Assembly (NCBI GenBank): GCA_013416435.1
Contig: JACCEN010000003.1
Coordinates: forward strand, 248,001-312,000
Reading direction: 5' to 3'
Length of the DNA stretch: 64,000 nt
From: Alcaligenaceae bacterium
Lineage (GTDB): Bacteria > Pseudomonadota > Gammaproteobacteria > Burkholderiales > Burkholderiaceae_B
Shown: in pieces, positions 7,028 to 15,122 of the stretch
Position numbering within the stretch: position 1 is the first letter of the stretch
Layout of the letters: every line of letters begins with the position of its first letter
Position numbers and translations under genes: made by a program
Notes under the pieces: generated by a model
The model's database searches: none
What the model was told of the DNA's origin: nothing
Seen by the model: only the letters and a program-made list of their open reading frames with translations

Positions 7028-8126
7028 GGGCGGAACCCCCATCGGACAACGTCACCGCCACGCACGTGGCCCACTGGTTCGAGACGAGCACCGTCAGCGC
7101 GGGCTCATGAATCTGCGCCCTGTACACGCCGGGCACCTGCAGCGCGGCCGAGAGCTGCTCGGGAATAAGGTCGGCCCCCAGCTGGTGCTGGCGCTGCGCG
7201 AGATACGCATCAAGCGCCGCCCGGGCACGCAGCGTGGTCTCTGCGCGGTTCGCCGTGTCGTAGAACACCAGGGTGGCACGCACGCTGTATTCGACCAGGT
7301 CGGGGCGGTAGACATTCACGGTGTCGGAAAGCGGCCGGCGCCGATCGCTCGACACCTCGGCATCTACCATCGACAGGATCAAGTCCGACGGCATGCCCGA
7401 CTCGACGAGCGGGTACAGCGCGATGTGACCAGCCGGCTGGCCCTCGGACGCGCCATGCACGGCGACATCAATGATGGACTGGTGTGCCGCCATCGCGTGA
7501 AACCGGTACGCGCCATAGCTGCCTGCCGTGGTGTACGCCTCGGGCGCCAGGATGATGCGCTCCTTGTAGCGATCATCCAGCTCATCATCGGCGCCGCCAT
7601 CCGTTGTCGTCACATTCGCCGCCGCAACGGGCAGATCGGGCTCCAGCAGGGACACCTGGCCGGGCAGCAGCCCGTTGCCACGCGCACCCGCCGCCGAGCA
7701 GGTTGCATCCGCCGTCACACCTTGGGGGCCGACCAGGGCGTCGGCATCCAGCGCGAACAGCACCTGACGATCAGCTGTTGCCACGCGGGAACCGGCGGGC
7801 ACCACGACCGGCGCAGCGCCGGCATCGCGCAGCGTGAGTCGAATCTTGCAGCGGGCCGGCGTAGCCAGCAGGCGCGGCGTGCCGACCAGGTCGCCGAGAT
7901 AATCCAGGATGACGCCAGACGAACGGCGCACCAGCATCTTCTCGGCCGTGCCCTGGATGGCCACCAGCGCCAGGCTGTGTGCATACGCAATTTGATCGAG
8001 CATCAGGCGCTCGATCTGGGCGGGGTACAGCGTCTTGCCGGTGCGCGCCTCGTAGCGCGCCACCAGGTCGGCTTCGACCTGGGCCGGATCAATCTTGACG
8101 AACTCAGGCGGCGGCAAATCGCGCAT
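7020..8126 (-). CDS. Baseplate J / gp47-like protein
   Basis: This 368-aa protein has the baseplate J-like pattern: LDYLGDLVGTPRLL near residue 80, VVVPAGSRVATADRQVLFAL, then DDELDDRYKERIILAPEAYTTAGSYGAYRFHA. In Mu this position is gp47. It forms the inner baseplate wedge with the gp25-like and tail I proteins. It overlaps its upstream neighbour by 23 bp and belongs to the operon led by the palindrome at 8513-8533. Confidence 0.88.
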   Translation of the reverse strand: MRDLPPPEFVKIDPAQVEADLVARYEARTGKTLYPAQIERLMLDQIAYAHSLALVAIQGTAEKMLVRRSSGVILDYLGDLVGTPRLLATPARCKIRLTLRDAGAAPVVVPAGSRVATADRQVLFALDADALVGPQGVTADATCSAAGARGNGLLPGQVSLLEPDLPVAAANVTTTDGGADDELDDRYKERIILAPEAYTTAGSYGAYRFHAMAAHQSIIDVAVHGASEGQPAGHIALYPLVESGMPSDLILSMVDAEVSSDRRRPLSDTVNVYRPDLVEYSVRATLVFYDTANRAETTLRARAALDAYLAQRQHQLGADLIPEQLSAALQVPGVYRAQIHEPALTVLVSNQWATCVAVTLSDGGSAHG

Positions 8127-8481
8127 GACGCACCTCCGTCAGTCGTTCGACGCCGTCGGCCACGCGCCAGATCACGCCGATCACGATATGCTCGTTCTCG
8201 ACATCGATGCGCACCGACACCAGGTCGACACGGGTCTCCCAGCGCCGGATGGCATCCACCGACTCGCGCACCAGGTGCGGCCGGGCGCGATTCACTGGCC
8301 AATCGATGTAATCGTTGATCCGGCTGCCGAAGTCCGGGCGGTGCGGGTCGCTCCCCAGCGGCGTGGACAGGATGATGCGGATCGCCTGGGCGATGTCGTC
8401 AACACCCAGCACGACCTCGCCGGGGCGGCGAAGTGCGGGCTGCCAGTGGGCGGCGGTGGGGATGTGCGATTCGAGAGCCAT
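8104..8481 (-). CDS. Baseplate protein W (gp25-like)
   Basis: This 125-aa protein matches the GPW/gp25 family: GVDDIAQAIRIILSTPLGSDPHRPDFGSRINDYID, with the conserved G-S-D-x-x-R-P-x-F-G-S core. It is a sheath-initiating baseplate component. It is the first gene of a block (W-like, J-like, I-like, connector, fibre, DGR) and begins 31 bp after the late-promoter-like palindrome. The DGR would therefore be transcribed with the late genes. Confidence 0.88.
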   Translation of the reverse strand: MALESHIPTAAHWQPALRRPGEVVLGVDDIAQAIRIILSTPLGSDPHRPDFGSRINDYIDWPVNRARPHLVRESVDAIRRWETRVDLVSVRIDVENEHIVIGVIWRVADGVERLTEVRHARFAAA

Positions 8482-8512
8482 GCCGGCATGGTAGATAGCC
8501 GGCCGGGTGGCG

Positions 8513-8533
8513 TCTTTTAATGGCGTTTAAAGA
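8513..8533 (-). promoter_or_regulatory. Late-promoter palindrome, copy A (before baseplate W)
   Basis: On the + strand it reads TCTTTTAA-TGGCG-TTTAAAGA, an inverted repeat. It is one of four 21-bp copies that each stand in the rare gaps between late-strand operons. TATCTA starts 16 bases downstream on the minus strand as a possible -10. The family-level expectation is that a Mor/C-type dimer binds a dyad upstream of a poor -35. Confidence 0.7.
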
Positions 8534-8535
8534 TG

Positions 8536-9132
8536 CTAGTGGCTGTGATGGTTCGAGTTCGCGCCGTCGGCAAGGATGCTGCCGGTGCCATGCACGTTCC
8601 CCTTGACCTCAACATTGCCCTCGATGACGGCGGCCTGCCCGCCACCACCGCTGATCGCCATTCCGCCTTTGACGGTGAGCTTCTTTTCGATGGTCGTGTT
8701 GCCGGTGATCTTGAGTTCCGGCGTGTCCACTGTCGCATCGGTGCCGGCCGTCACATGAACCGATTCCGCCGCCACAACCCGCACGGTGCGCACCACGTTA
8801 ACCTCCAGCTCGCCGCCCGCCATGTCGTAGATCACAGACGTCCCATCGCGAAACCGCACGTAGTCAGTGGTCTCGTCCGCGACGGGCGGCGGCTCGGCGC
8901 TCGAATACACGCCACCCAGCACCACCCCCTCGACACCATCCTCATCGAGCAGCACACGCACCTGCTCGCCGATCTCGTAGAGCACAGGCCGGCGCTGGGT
9001 GCCTTGCGTGTTGCGTTGGGGCACATCCAGCCAGTAGGTCTCGACGCCATCGCGATCGTCCAGGCGCACACGCACCCGGCAGGCCTGGTAATCCACACCC
9101 GTGACGATGCCCGTCTCCAGCGTGATACCCAT
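8536..9132 (-). CDS. Baseplate assembly protein V (spike)
   Basis: This 198-aa protein belongs to the gpV/Mu gp45 family. An N-terminal OB-fold contains DYQACRVRVRLDDRDGVETYWLDV, followed by the EQVRVLLDEDGVEGVVLGGVYS strand region. The C-terminus has repeated polar strands with GGxAxISGGGG and ends in a His-rich tail (NSNHHSH), as in metal-bound membrane-piercing spike tips. It follows the late-control gene directly and ends just before palindrome A. Confidence 0.85.
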   Translation of the reverse strand: MGITLETGIVTGVDYQACRVRVRLDDRDGVETYWLDVPQRNTQGTQRRPVLYEIGEQVRVLLDEDGVEGVVLGGVYSSAEPPPVADETTDYVRFRDGTSVIYDMAGGELEVNVVRTVRVVAAESVHVTAGTDATVDTPELKITGNTTIEKKLTVKGGMAISGGGGQAAVIEGNVEVKGNVHGTGSILADGANSNHHSH

Positions 9133-10250
9133 CAGACACCCCCATGCGCAACGGCCGGCGCGCCGATCCGGGCGTCATCCGCCTCCTGGCGATCGGAAGA
9201 CACTCGACACGCCTGAATCGACGTCGAGTAGCCGCCGCTACGATCAACCGAGTGGGCCGAGCGCGTGATCAGGTAGTTGCCCGCAAAGCGCCCCGCATCG
9301 CGGCCGCCCAGCGTCACCACGTTGCCCGAGACGAGATTCGGGCGCCCAACGCATGTCCAGCCGCCGGTTGTCCTTTCTCGGTTGGTGCGCGCGAGGGTCG
9401 CCTTCGCCTGGGCCTCGGCGACCTCGGCCGACGCGGCGCGCTTGCGGGATTTTTTCGTGTCACCGCTGCTGGTCGAGCCGCTCGCGCTCGACGGAACTGC
9501 AACAACCTTTCCGTTTTCGATGCGATGCTCGACCATTGCTTTCTTGGCCGCCGACTTGCGGCGCACCTGCACCGACTTGGGCACCTCGCGCAGCTGCTCG
9601 CGCACCTGCACGCTTGAGAGCTGCGGCAGCATCAGGCTGCCCACCGGCGCAGCCTTCGCCAGTTCCGAGATCGAGTGGAACACCATCCTCGTGCCCACAA
9701 CCTTGAACGCATAGTCATAGGTCTGCGCGAGGTTGCGCAGGAACTCCAGGTCGGACTCTTTCTGGGTCAGGCGATCCAGCTTGATCGATTCGATACGCCC
9801 GACCAGCTCCAGGCCCTGGCGCTGCGCGATCTGCCTGGCCACGCCCTCGAGCGTCATGTCTTCATACGCACGGTTCTCGACGGTGCGCAGCGCTGCGCGG
9901 ATGCCGGTGGCCAGAGCGCGTATGCTCACCACCCCGGGCGGGTACTGCAGCTCCACCTCATCGATCTCGAACGAGCCGACGCTGCGCAGCTCGCCACCGC
10001 GCCAGCCCAGCGACAGCGACAGGCGATCACCGTGCCCCGGATACCAGTCACCACGCCACTTGCCCTGCGCGTCTTCCAGCTCGATGTCCAGGTCGTCGGC
10101 CTGGCCGGTCAGGTAATCGGTGTACCGCAGCGACAGCAGGCTTTCGCTGACGTCGTGCGTGATGTTGCGGCGCTCGTAGAGCACGACGAAGCGCGCCTCG
10201 GGCACCTGGTCCGGTATCAGGAATTCTGCCAGCGTGCCTACCTCATCCAT
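9132..10250 (-). CDS. Late control D / tail hub protein (Mu gpP-like)
   Basis: This 372-aa protein matches the phage late control gene D family. It has ITHDVSESLLSLRYTDYLTGQADDLDIELED near the N-terminus, the GVARQIAQRQGLEL and KESDLEFLRNLAQTYDYAFKV segments, and a basic, disordered insert (SGSTSSGDTKKSRKRAAS, about residues 265-285). It forms the baseplate hub that carries the spike. Its start overlaps the stop of the LysM protein X gene. Confidence 0.87.
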   Translation of the reverse strand: MDEVGTLAEFLIPDQVPEARFVVLYERRNITHDVSESLLSLRYTDYLTGQADDLDIELEDAQGKWRGDWYPGHGDRLSLSLGWRGGELRSVGSFEIDEVELQYPPGVVSIRALATGIRAALRTVENRAYEDMTLEGVARQIAQRQGLELVGRIESIKLDRLTQKESDLEFLRNLAQTYDYAFKVVGTRMVFHSISELAKAAPVGSLMLPQLSSVQVREQLREVPKSVQVRRKSAAKKAMVEHRIENGKVVAVPSSASGSTSSGDTKKSRKRAASAEVAEAQAKATLARTNRERTTGGWTCVGRPNLVSGNVVTLGGRDAGRFAGNYLITRSAHSVDRSGGYSTSIQACRVSSDRQEADDARIGAPAVAHGGV

Positions 10251-10444
10251 GGCGGCATATCCTCGGTCGAATGCTGCGACTCGAGCAGCGGGATGGCCAG
10301 GCGCAGGCCCGACGGCAGCGCCGGCGTGATGGGCACATGCTGGTTGGCATCAATGATCGGCTGATAGCGGCGCGCATCGCCGTAGTAACGCGCTGCGAGC
10401 TGATCCCAGCGCTCGCCCTCGATGGTGATATGGGTCAGGTACAT
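10238..10444 (-). CDS. Tail protein X (LysM-like)
   Basis: This 68-aa protein fits P2 gpX: HITIEGERWDQLAARYYGDARRYQPIIDAN is a LysM-type fold, followed by LPSGLRLAIP. It links the tail tube to the hub. It sits between the gpN-like and gpD-like genes, its usual place. Confidence 0.85.
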   Translation of the reverse strand: MYLTHITIEGERWDQLAARYYGDARRYQPIIDANQHVPITPALPSGLRLAIPLLESQHSTEDMPPWMR

Positions 10445-11310
10445 CAGGCCCTCCTCGTTGCGACCTTGGCCGCCAGGCCGGCCAGGCGACCGGCCGCGCC
10501 ATCAAAGAGCGCGGCGGTGCGCTCCAGCGCCCGGCCAGATGACTCGACACGACTGATCACATTGCCCACATCAAGGTTGCGCAGGTTTGTCCGCGCGGTC
10601 TGCACCTGGCTCATGGCCGCGCCACCCAGGGCCACCAGGTCGCCGGCACCGGACAGCGCCTCAGCCGCGGCTGAAAACCCCTCCAGGGGCGCCACAGCCC
10701 GACTGGCGGCACCGAACAGCTCGGGCGCCCGGCCCAGTACCGCAGCCGCATCGCCGCGCCGCACGGCGGTGTAGACCTGATACCCGGCGCGCACCAGCTG
10801 CACCGCCTGCTGCGCGTGGCCCAGCGCAACGCCGGCCGGACTCTTGACGGACGTAAGCGCCGAGACCGCCTCGGGCCGGGGCATGCCGCCCTTGGCCAGG
10901 TCGACCAGGCCCAGCTTCGGCGCAGGGCGATTCACGGGCCCCGTGTACTCGCGCAGCACTAGGGTGAGGGTGGCCACACTCACGGGCCCAGTGGCCAGTG
11001 CGCGGCGAGGCACCACGCCCAGCTCCGTAATCACGAAGGCCCCCAGGTAGTCCCCACTGCCCAGCACAAACGGCAACGGCTCGTGCGCGGCCTTGGCCTC
11101 GCGCAGCTGGCGCTGGCGCGCGCCCGGGTCGCCCAGCAACGGGTGCAGCTCGATCGTGAGCGTGTACTGATCCAGCCCATCGCCCACCCACTCGAGCAGC
11201 GGCTTGCCTTTGATGCGCGCATGCTCGGCCCAGTCTGCCGTCTCGTGCAACTCCATGCCGGTCAGGCCGCTGGCCACCTCGACCTCAATCTCGCCCAGAA
11301 TGGCAAACAT
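10444..11310 (-). CDS. DNA circularisation / tail protein N-like
   Basis: This 288-aa protein begins with features of the DNA circularisation protein N-terminal family found in Mu gpN: ADWAEHARIKGKPLLEWVGDGLDQYTLTIELHPLLGDP and LPFVLGSGDYLGAFVITELG. The C-terminal half is alanine-rich and helical. In Mu this gene follows the tape measure and contributes to the tail, and the same order is seen here. Confidence 0.82.
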   Translation of the reverse strand: MFAILGEIEVEVASGLTGMELHETADWAEHARIKGKPLLEWVGDGLDQYTLTIELHPLLGDPGARQRQLREAKAAHEPLPFVLGSGDYLGAFVITELGVVPRRALATGPVSVATLTLVLREYTGPVNRPAPKLGLVDLAKGGMPRPEAVSALTSVKSPAGVALGHAQQAVQLVRAGYQVYTAVRRGDAAAVLGRAPELFGAASRAVAPLEGFSAAAEALSGAGDLVALGGAAMSQVQTARTNLRNLDVGNVISRVESSGRALERTAALFDGAAGRLAGLAAKVATRRA

Positions 11311-14009
11311 TACAGACTCCCGTAGCTGGCGCGACCCTGCGCATGCTGGTATCGCTCCATCAGTCGCGCGAACTCATCAAGACTCAAGCGCAGCGCCTGG
11401 TCAACCTGCGATCGCACATCGCCGCGCCCGCCATCGATGTGAATGACCGGGGCGAAGTTGATAGGGGCCGCACCGCCGGCAGCGCCCGATGCCACGGCAG
11501 CGCCACCGCCGTCACGCCACGCGGCCGCCTGGGCCGAAGGCGGGCCGGGCATATCAACGCCGGCAGCCAGGTCGGCCATCTCCTGCACAGCCGCACCGAC
11601 GCGCGCCACCTCGCCCCGGATACCCAGGGCTGCGCCGGCCGGGATTTCAGCGCCCAGCCCCATGAAGACGCGGCTGGGGCTATTGATGCCCAGTTTCTCG
11701 CGGAACCAGCCGGTGACGCTGTCGCCCATGCCGACGATGCTGTCGCGCACCGCCAAGCCCATGCTGGTGATCCCGCCGATCAGGCCACGCATAAGACCAG
11801 AACCCAATTCACTGAACCGCGCAGGCAGCTCAGCACCCAGCGAAGTGAGGCCGGCGGTCAACGCGCTGGACAGGCTGCCGATGGCCTCCGCCCCGATCTG
11901 CAGCAACCGAGCAGGCAGCAGCAGGAACTCGCCCACCAGGCCGGCGAGGCCCGTCAGCGCAGAGGCAATGCCCTGTCCGAACAGCTCGCCCATGTTCCGC
12001 GCAGCGCCACCCACATCCTCGACCGGCGTGAACAGGCCGCCGATCCAGCCGATCAGATCACGCACCCCGCCGATCACCAGGCGCACGCCGGCGATGGTCG
12101 GGGTGAACATCCACTCGAGCACCGGCAGCAGCGGCGCTGACGCGCTCAAGATCGCATCAAACCCCGCCCGCAGGCCGTCCAGGCCAGGCTGCAGGGCCGC
12201 CATGACCGGAGCGAAGCCCGCGCGGATACCATCCCACAACCCCGAGAAGAAGCCCTTGATCGGCTCCCAGTAGCGATACACCAGCAGGGCGGCCACCGCG
12301 AGGGCCGCGACAGCCAGGCCGATGGGCGTGGTGAGCAGCGTATTGCCCAGCCACACCACGGTCTGGCCCACCAGGCGCAGGGCATTCACGACCGGGGTGA
12401 AATGCCCCAGCTGGAACATGCCGCGCATGAGCGTCCACTTGGCCGATAGCGCCAGCACCCCGGTGCGCACCGCATAGAGCGGGCTGAGCAGAAGGTTGAA
12501 GCCGTATTGCACGCCGATGATGGCGAGCTTGGCACCCAGCAGCCCCGCCGTGACCGCGACCACCCCTTTGATCAACCCAGGGTGCTGCGCCGCCCATTCG
12601 CTGAATGCCTGGATTGCTGGAAGCGCCGCTTTGCCGATATCAACCACCGCCGGCAGCAGCGTTGAGCCCAGCACCAAGCTGGCCTCGGCCATATTGACCG
12701 CGAGTAACTTGAATTGCTCTCGGGCGCCCTGCATACGACGCTCAAAGTCCTCGTCGAGCACGCCCTTGTCGGCCGCGTCCACGCTGCCCCTCTGAATGTC
12801 GGCCAGGTCATCCTTGAAGGCAAGGGCGGGGCGCACATACGACAGCACCTGCATGTCGCGGAACAGTTCGCCCAACTTGTAGGCTTCGTTCAAACGATCC
12901 AGCGCCGCCTGCTGTTCCGTCTCGTCCTTGATTCGCATGACCTGTTGAAACTGTTTTGCAGCTTCGGGCCCCTTGGTGCTGACGTAATTGTTAATCACCT
13001 CCAGCATCGCCTGAGTGGGAGTCAGCCCCTGACTAACCAGGGTCCTCATGGAGTTCTGCAAAACGATGCCGGCATCCTCGAAAGACTTCAACGTTTCGGA
13101 GGAAGTGATCTTGGTCAAAAAATTCTTGTAGTTGTTTGCCGCCTCATCGTTGCTGCCCGCACCGCGTCGGGCGATCTGCAAAGACGCGCCGATCTCGGCC
13201 ACAGCCCTTTCACCGGTGATTCCGAGGGCGTACATCATCGGCGTCAGGTTCGGCAGATGCTTGGCCATATCCGCCAGCTCAAACTGACCACGCTTACCCG
13301 CATACGCAAGCATATTCAGTGCGCGCTCATAACCCTCAGCACCGACGCCCAGGTTGTCGTTCAGGGCGAGGGCGACGTTGCCCAGGTCAGCCATGCTGGC
13401 GCGGGTGGCCGTGGCGGTCTTGGACAGAACCGGGGCGTAAGCGGAAAGCGCATCGACATTCTCGATGCCACCCGCAATTAGAATCTGAGCACCAGCAGCC
13501 ACATCCCCCTGAAACTGGTTGAAATCCTTTGCCGCCTGACGCAGAACATTACCCAGGCGCGCCTCCTCAGCCTGACTGAAGCCGCCGGTGATAGCGATAT
13601 CGGTCGTCTGATCCTGGAATGACGCGGTAGAGCGCAGCGCTTGCACCAGAGGCGCACCAATAACTGTAGCCGTACCTATCACCTCCAACGCCTGGCCGCG
13701 CAACGCCTTGCGCTGAGACGCCAGCGCCTCGCCTCGGGCGATGCTGCCGTTGAGCTGATCCTGCTTGACCTTGAGCTGGTCGATCGTGCGCCCGACCCGG
13801 TCGTATTCGGCACGCAGGGTCGCAAGGCGCCCCGCGCCGCTGGCCACAGCGGCCGAGAGGGTCGAGCCGATCTGCTGCTGCTTGGTGGTCAGGCTATCGG
13901 TGACGCGCCCCAGCTGCTGCACGGTGCCGCGCACCGAGCCCAGGGCAGCGCGCACGCTGCCACTGACCGCCGCGCCGATGCGAAGACCAACCTCGATATC
14001 CCTTGCCAT
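11310..14009 (-). CDS. Tail tape measure protein
   Basis: This 899-aa protein has an N-terminal coiled-coil region (LTTKQQQIGSTLSAAV, DRVGRTIDQLKVKQDQLNG). A TP901-type tape-measure core follows (ITGGFSQAEEARLGNVLRQAA, ADLGNVALALNDNLGVGAEGYERALNMLAYAGKRGQF), then hydrophobic stretches around residues 500-600, and a glycine/alanine-rich C-terminal part with GINSPSRVFMGLGAEIPAGAALGI. The last motif is typical. Length should set the tail length. It follows the gp41 frameshift gene. Confidence 0.92.
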   Translation of the reverse strand: MARDIEVGLRIGAAVSGSVRAALGSVRGTVQQLGRVTDSLTTKQQQIGSTLSAAVASGAGRLATLRAEYDRVGRTIDQLKVKQDQLNGSIARGEALASQRKALRGQALEVIGTATVIGAPLVQALRSTASFQDQTTDIAITGGFSQAEEARLGNVLRQAAKDFNQFQGDVAAGAQILIAGGIENVDALSAYAPVLSKTATATRASMADLGNVALALNDNLGVGAEGYERALNMLAYAGKRGQFELADMAKHLPNLTPMMYALGITGERAVAEIGASLQIARRGAGSNDEAANNYKNFLTKITSSETLKSFEDAGIVLQNSMRTLVSQGLTPTQAMLEVINNYVSTKGPEAAKQFQQVMRIKDETEQQAALDRLNEAYKLGELFRDMQVLSYVRPALAFKDDLADIQRGSVDAADKGVLDEDFERRMQGAREQFKLLAVNMAEASLVLGSTLLPAVVDIGKAALPAIQAFSEWAAQHPGLIKGVVAVTAGLLGAKLAIIGVQYGFNLLLSPLYAVRTGVLALSAKWTLMRGMFQLGHFTPVVNALRLVGQTVVWLGNTLLTTPIGLAVAALAVAALLVYRYWEPIKGFFSGLWDGIRAGFAPVMAALQPGLDGLRAGFDAILSASAPLLPVLEWMFTPTIAGVRLVIGGVRDLIGWIGGLFTPVEDVGGAARNMGELFGQGIASALTGLAGLVGEFLLLPARLLQIGAEAIGSLSSALTAGLTSLGAELPARFSELGSGLMRGLIGGITSMGLAVRDSIVGMGDSVTGWFREKLGINSPSRVFMGLGAEIPAGAALGIRGEVARVGAAVQEMADLAAGVDMPGPPSAQAAAWRDGGGAAVASGAAGGAAPINFAPVIHIDGGRGDVRSQVDQALRLSLDEFARLMERYQHAQGRASYGSL

Positions 14010-14018
14010 CCCGGCCGC

Positions 14019-14205
14019 CTATCCGCTGTTGCGCTTCATGGCCTGGAGCCTGCGGTCGATCTCCCGCTCGCAGACGTCGCACCAGCGCCAGTAATCATCC
14101 ATGTCGAGCGCATTGATTTCACTGGGCTGCAGGCGCAGTACCAGGAGCAGCAATTCGTCCCACGAATGCAGCAACGTCTGCGCCGCGTACCATTTCTTGA
14201 AACGT
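14019..14205 (-). CDS. Frameshift extension of the tail chaperone (gp41-42 / G-T type)
   Basis: After the gp41-like gene another frame stays open past its stop and encodes WDELLLLVLRLQPSEINALD then MDDYWRWCDVCEREIDRRLQ, ending at TAG 14019-14021. It has no start codon of its own in a useful place. It opens only after a TGA overlapping GTGACC near 14205-14210, so it must be reached from gp41 between there and 14119. The required shift is -2 or +1. Mu is reported to use -2 at this locus. A possible slip region is TTTCAAGAAATGG near 14190-14202. Confidence 0.65.
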
Positions 14206-14451
14206 CTCGGTCACCCGCCGGGAGTCGGCAATATGGAGTTCACCCAGGTCTTCGACCGTGAGATTGGTCATGCGTGCGAGCAGCAGGTCTTCGATCACCG
14301 CGTCGTCGCGCGAGTGCTGCTGCGCGGCGGAAATATCGCGGCGCTTGAGCGGGTAAATCTTCACCGACGCCAGCGACTCGCCTGTCGGCAGGGTGACGGG
14401 GTGCAGCAGCGGCAAGGTGGCGACCGCCTGATTCTGGACTTTTTGAGACAT
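14119..14451 (-). CDS. Tail assembly chaperone (Mu gp41-like)
   Basis: This 110-aa protein (start MSQKVQNQAVATLP) has the gp41/gpE-type pattern: HPVTLPTGESLASVKIYPLKRRDISAAQQ, then LLLARMTNLTVEDLGELHIADSRRVTETFQEM. It should coat the tape measure during assembly together with the frameshifted longer form. It follows palindrome B at 14524-14544. I chose ATG 14451 because the family begins near this sequence; an ATG at 14508 would be only 15 bp from the palindrome. Confidence 0.8.
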   Translation of the reverse strand: MSQKVQNQAVATLPLLHPVTLPTGESLASVKIYPLKRRDISAAQQHSRDDAVIEDLLLARMTNLTVEDLGELHIADSRRVTETFQEMVRGADVAAFVGRIAAPGTAPAAQ

Positions 14452-14523
14452 GGCCTTAGGCTCCGTTGATGAAAGACAGGTATCTTCAAGATACGGACAG
14501 AATCGCACCGACGGCAGTCAGGG

Positions 14524-14544
14524 TCTTTTAATGGCCTTTAAAGA
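14524..14544 (-). promoter_or_regulatory. Late-promoter palindrome, copy B (before tail chaperone)
   Basis: TCTTTTAA-TGGCC-TTTAAAGA lies in the gap between the tail tube gene and the gp41-like gene. It differs from copy A only in the central spacer. A possible -10, GATTCT, starts 20 bases downstream on the minus strand. Confidence 0.7.
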
Positions 14545-14597
14545 AGAAGGGCGCCACCATGGCGCCCCTCGTCTTACATCGCACTTCCCGCAGCAGA

Positions 14598-15122
14598 TCA
14601 GGTCAGGCCCAGGTTCGCCCGGTACTTGCTCAGCTGATCTTCACCCCCGACACGGTAGATGTTCGCCAGATAATCGAGCTGCAGCACTTCCTCGCCGGCG
14701 ACCATCTGGCGCACGTATGTTGCCGAGAACGGCGTCTCGAACGTCGTGTTGGTACGCGGCTTGAACGAGCCCAGCTGGTACTGCTTGAACATGACGGTCA
14801 TCATGGTCACCAGCGGGATTTCGTCGATACGGCCCTGCGAGTTATGCACTTCGATGCTGCTGCGCGACTGCAGCTGCACCGTCTTGAACGGCGTGGCCAC
14901 CTTCTTGGCCGCGTCGACATACTTGCTGTTCCAGATGATCTTGCCTTCGAGCTTGTCGATGCCATCGGGCAGCTCGATCAGGCCCACCATGCCCAGCCCC
15001 TGGAAGTCGCTCATGACGGCATTCACGCTGCCCAGGTCGACCTCCTCAGCCCGCCCGAAGAACGACGTGCCATCCAGATAGATTGCCGCATTCGTGATGC
15101 GGTGCGCATTGAAGCCAGCCAT
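14598..15122 (-). CDS. Tail tube protein (Mu gpM-like)
   Basis: This 174-aa protein resembles the P2 FII/Mu gpM tail-tube family: NAAIYLDGTSFFGRAEEVDLGSVNAVMSDFQGLGMVGLIELPDGIDKLEGKIIW, conserved in order and spacing. It polymerises into the inner tube of the contractile tail. Its start touches the sheath stop codon. The gene ends about 54 bp before palindrome B, so transcription of the head/sheath block probably ends near here. Confidence 0.87.
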   Translation of the reverse strand: MAGFNAHRITNAAIYLDGTSFFGRAEEVDLGSVNAVMSDFQGLGMVGLIELPDGIDKLEGKIIWNSKYVDAAKKVATPFKTVQLQSRSSIEVHNSQGRIDEIPLVTMMTVMFKQYQLGSFKPRTNTTFETPFSATYVRQMVAGEEVLQLDYLANIYRVGGEDQLSKYRANLGLT

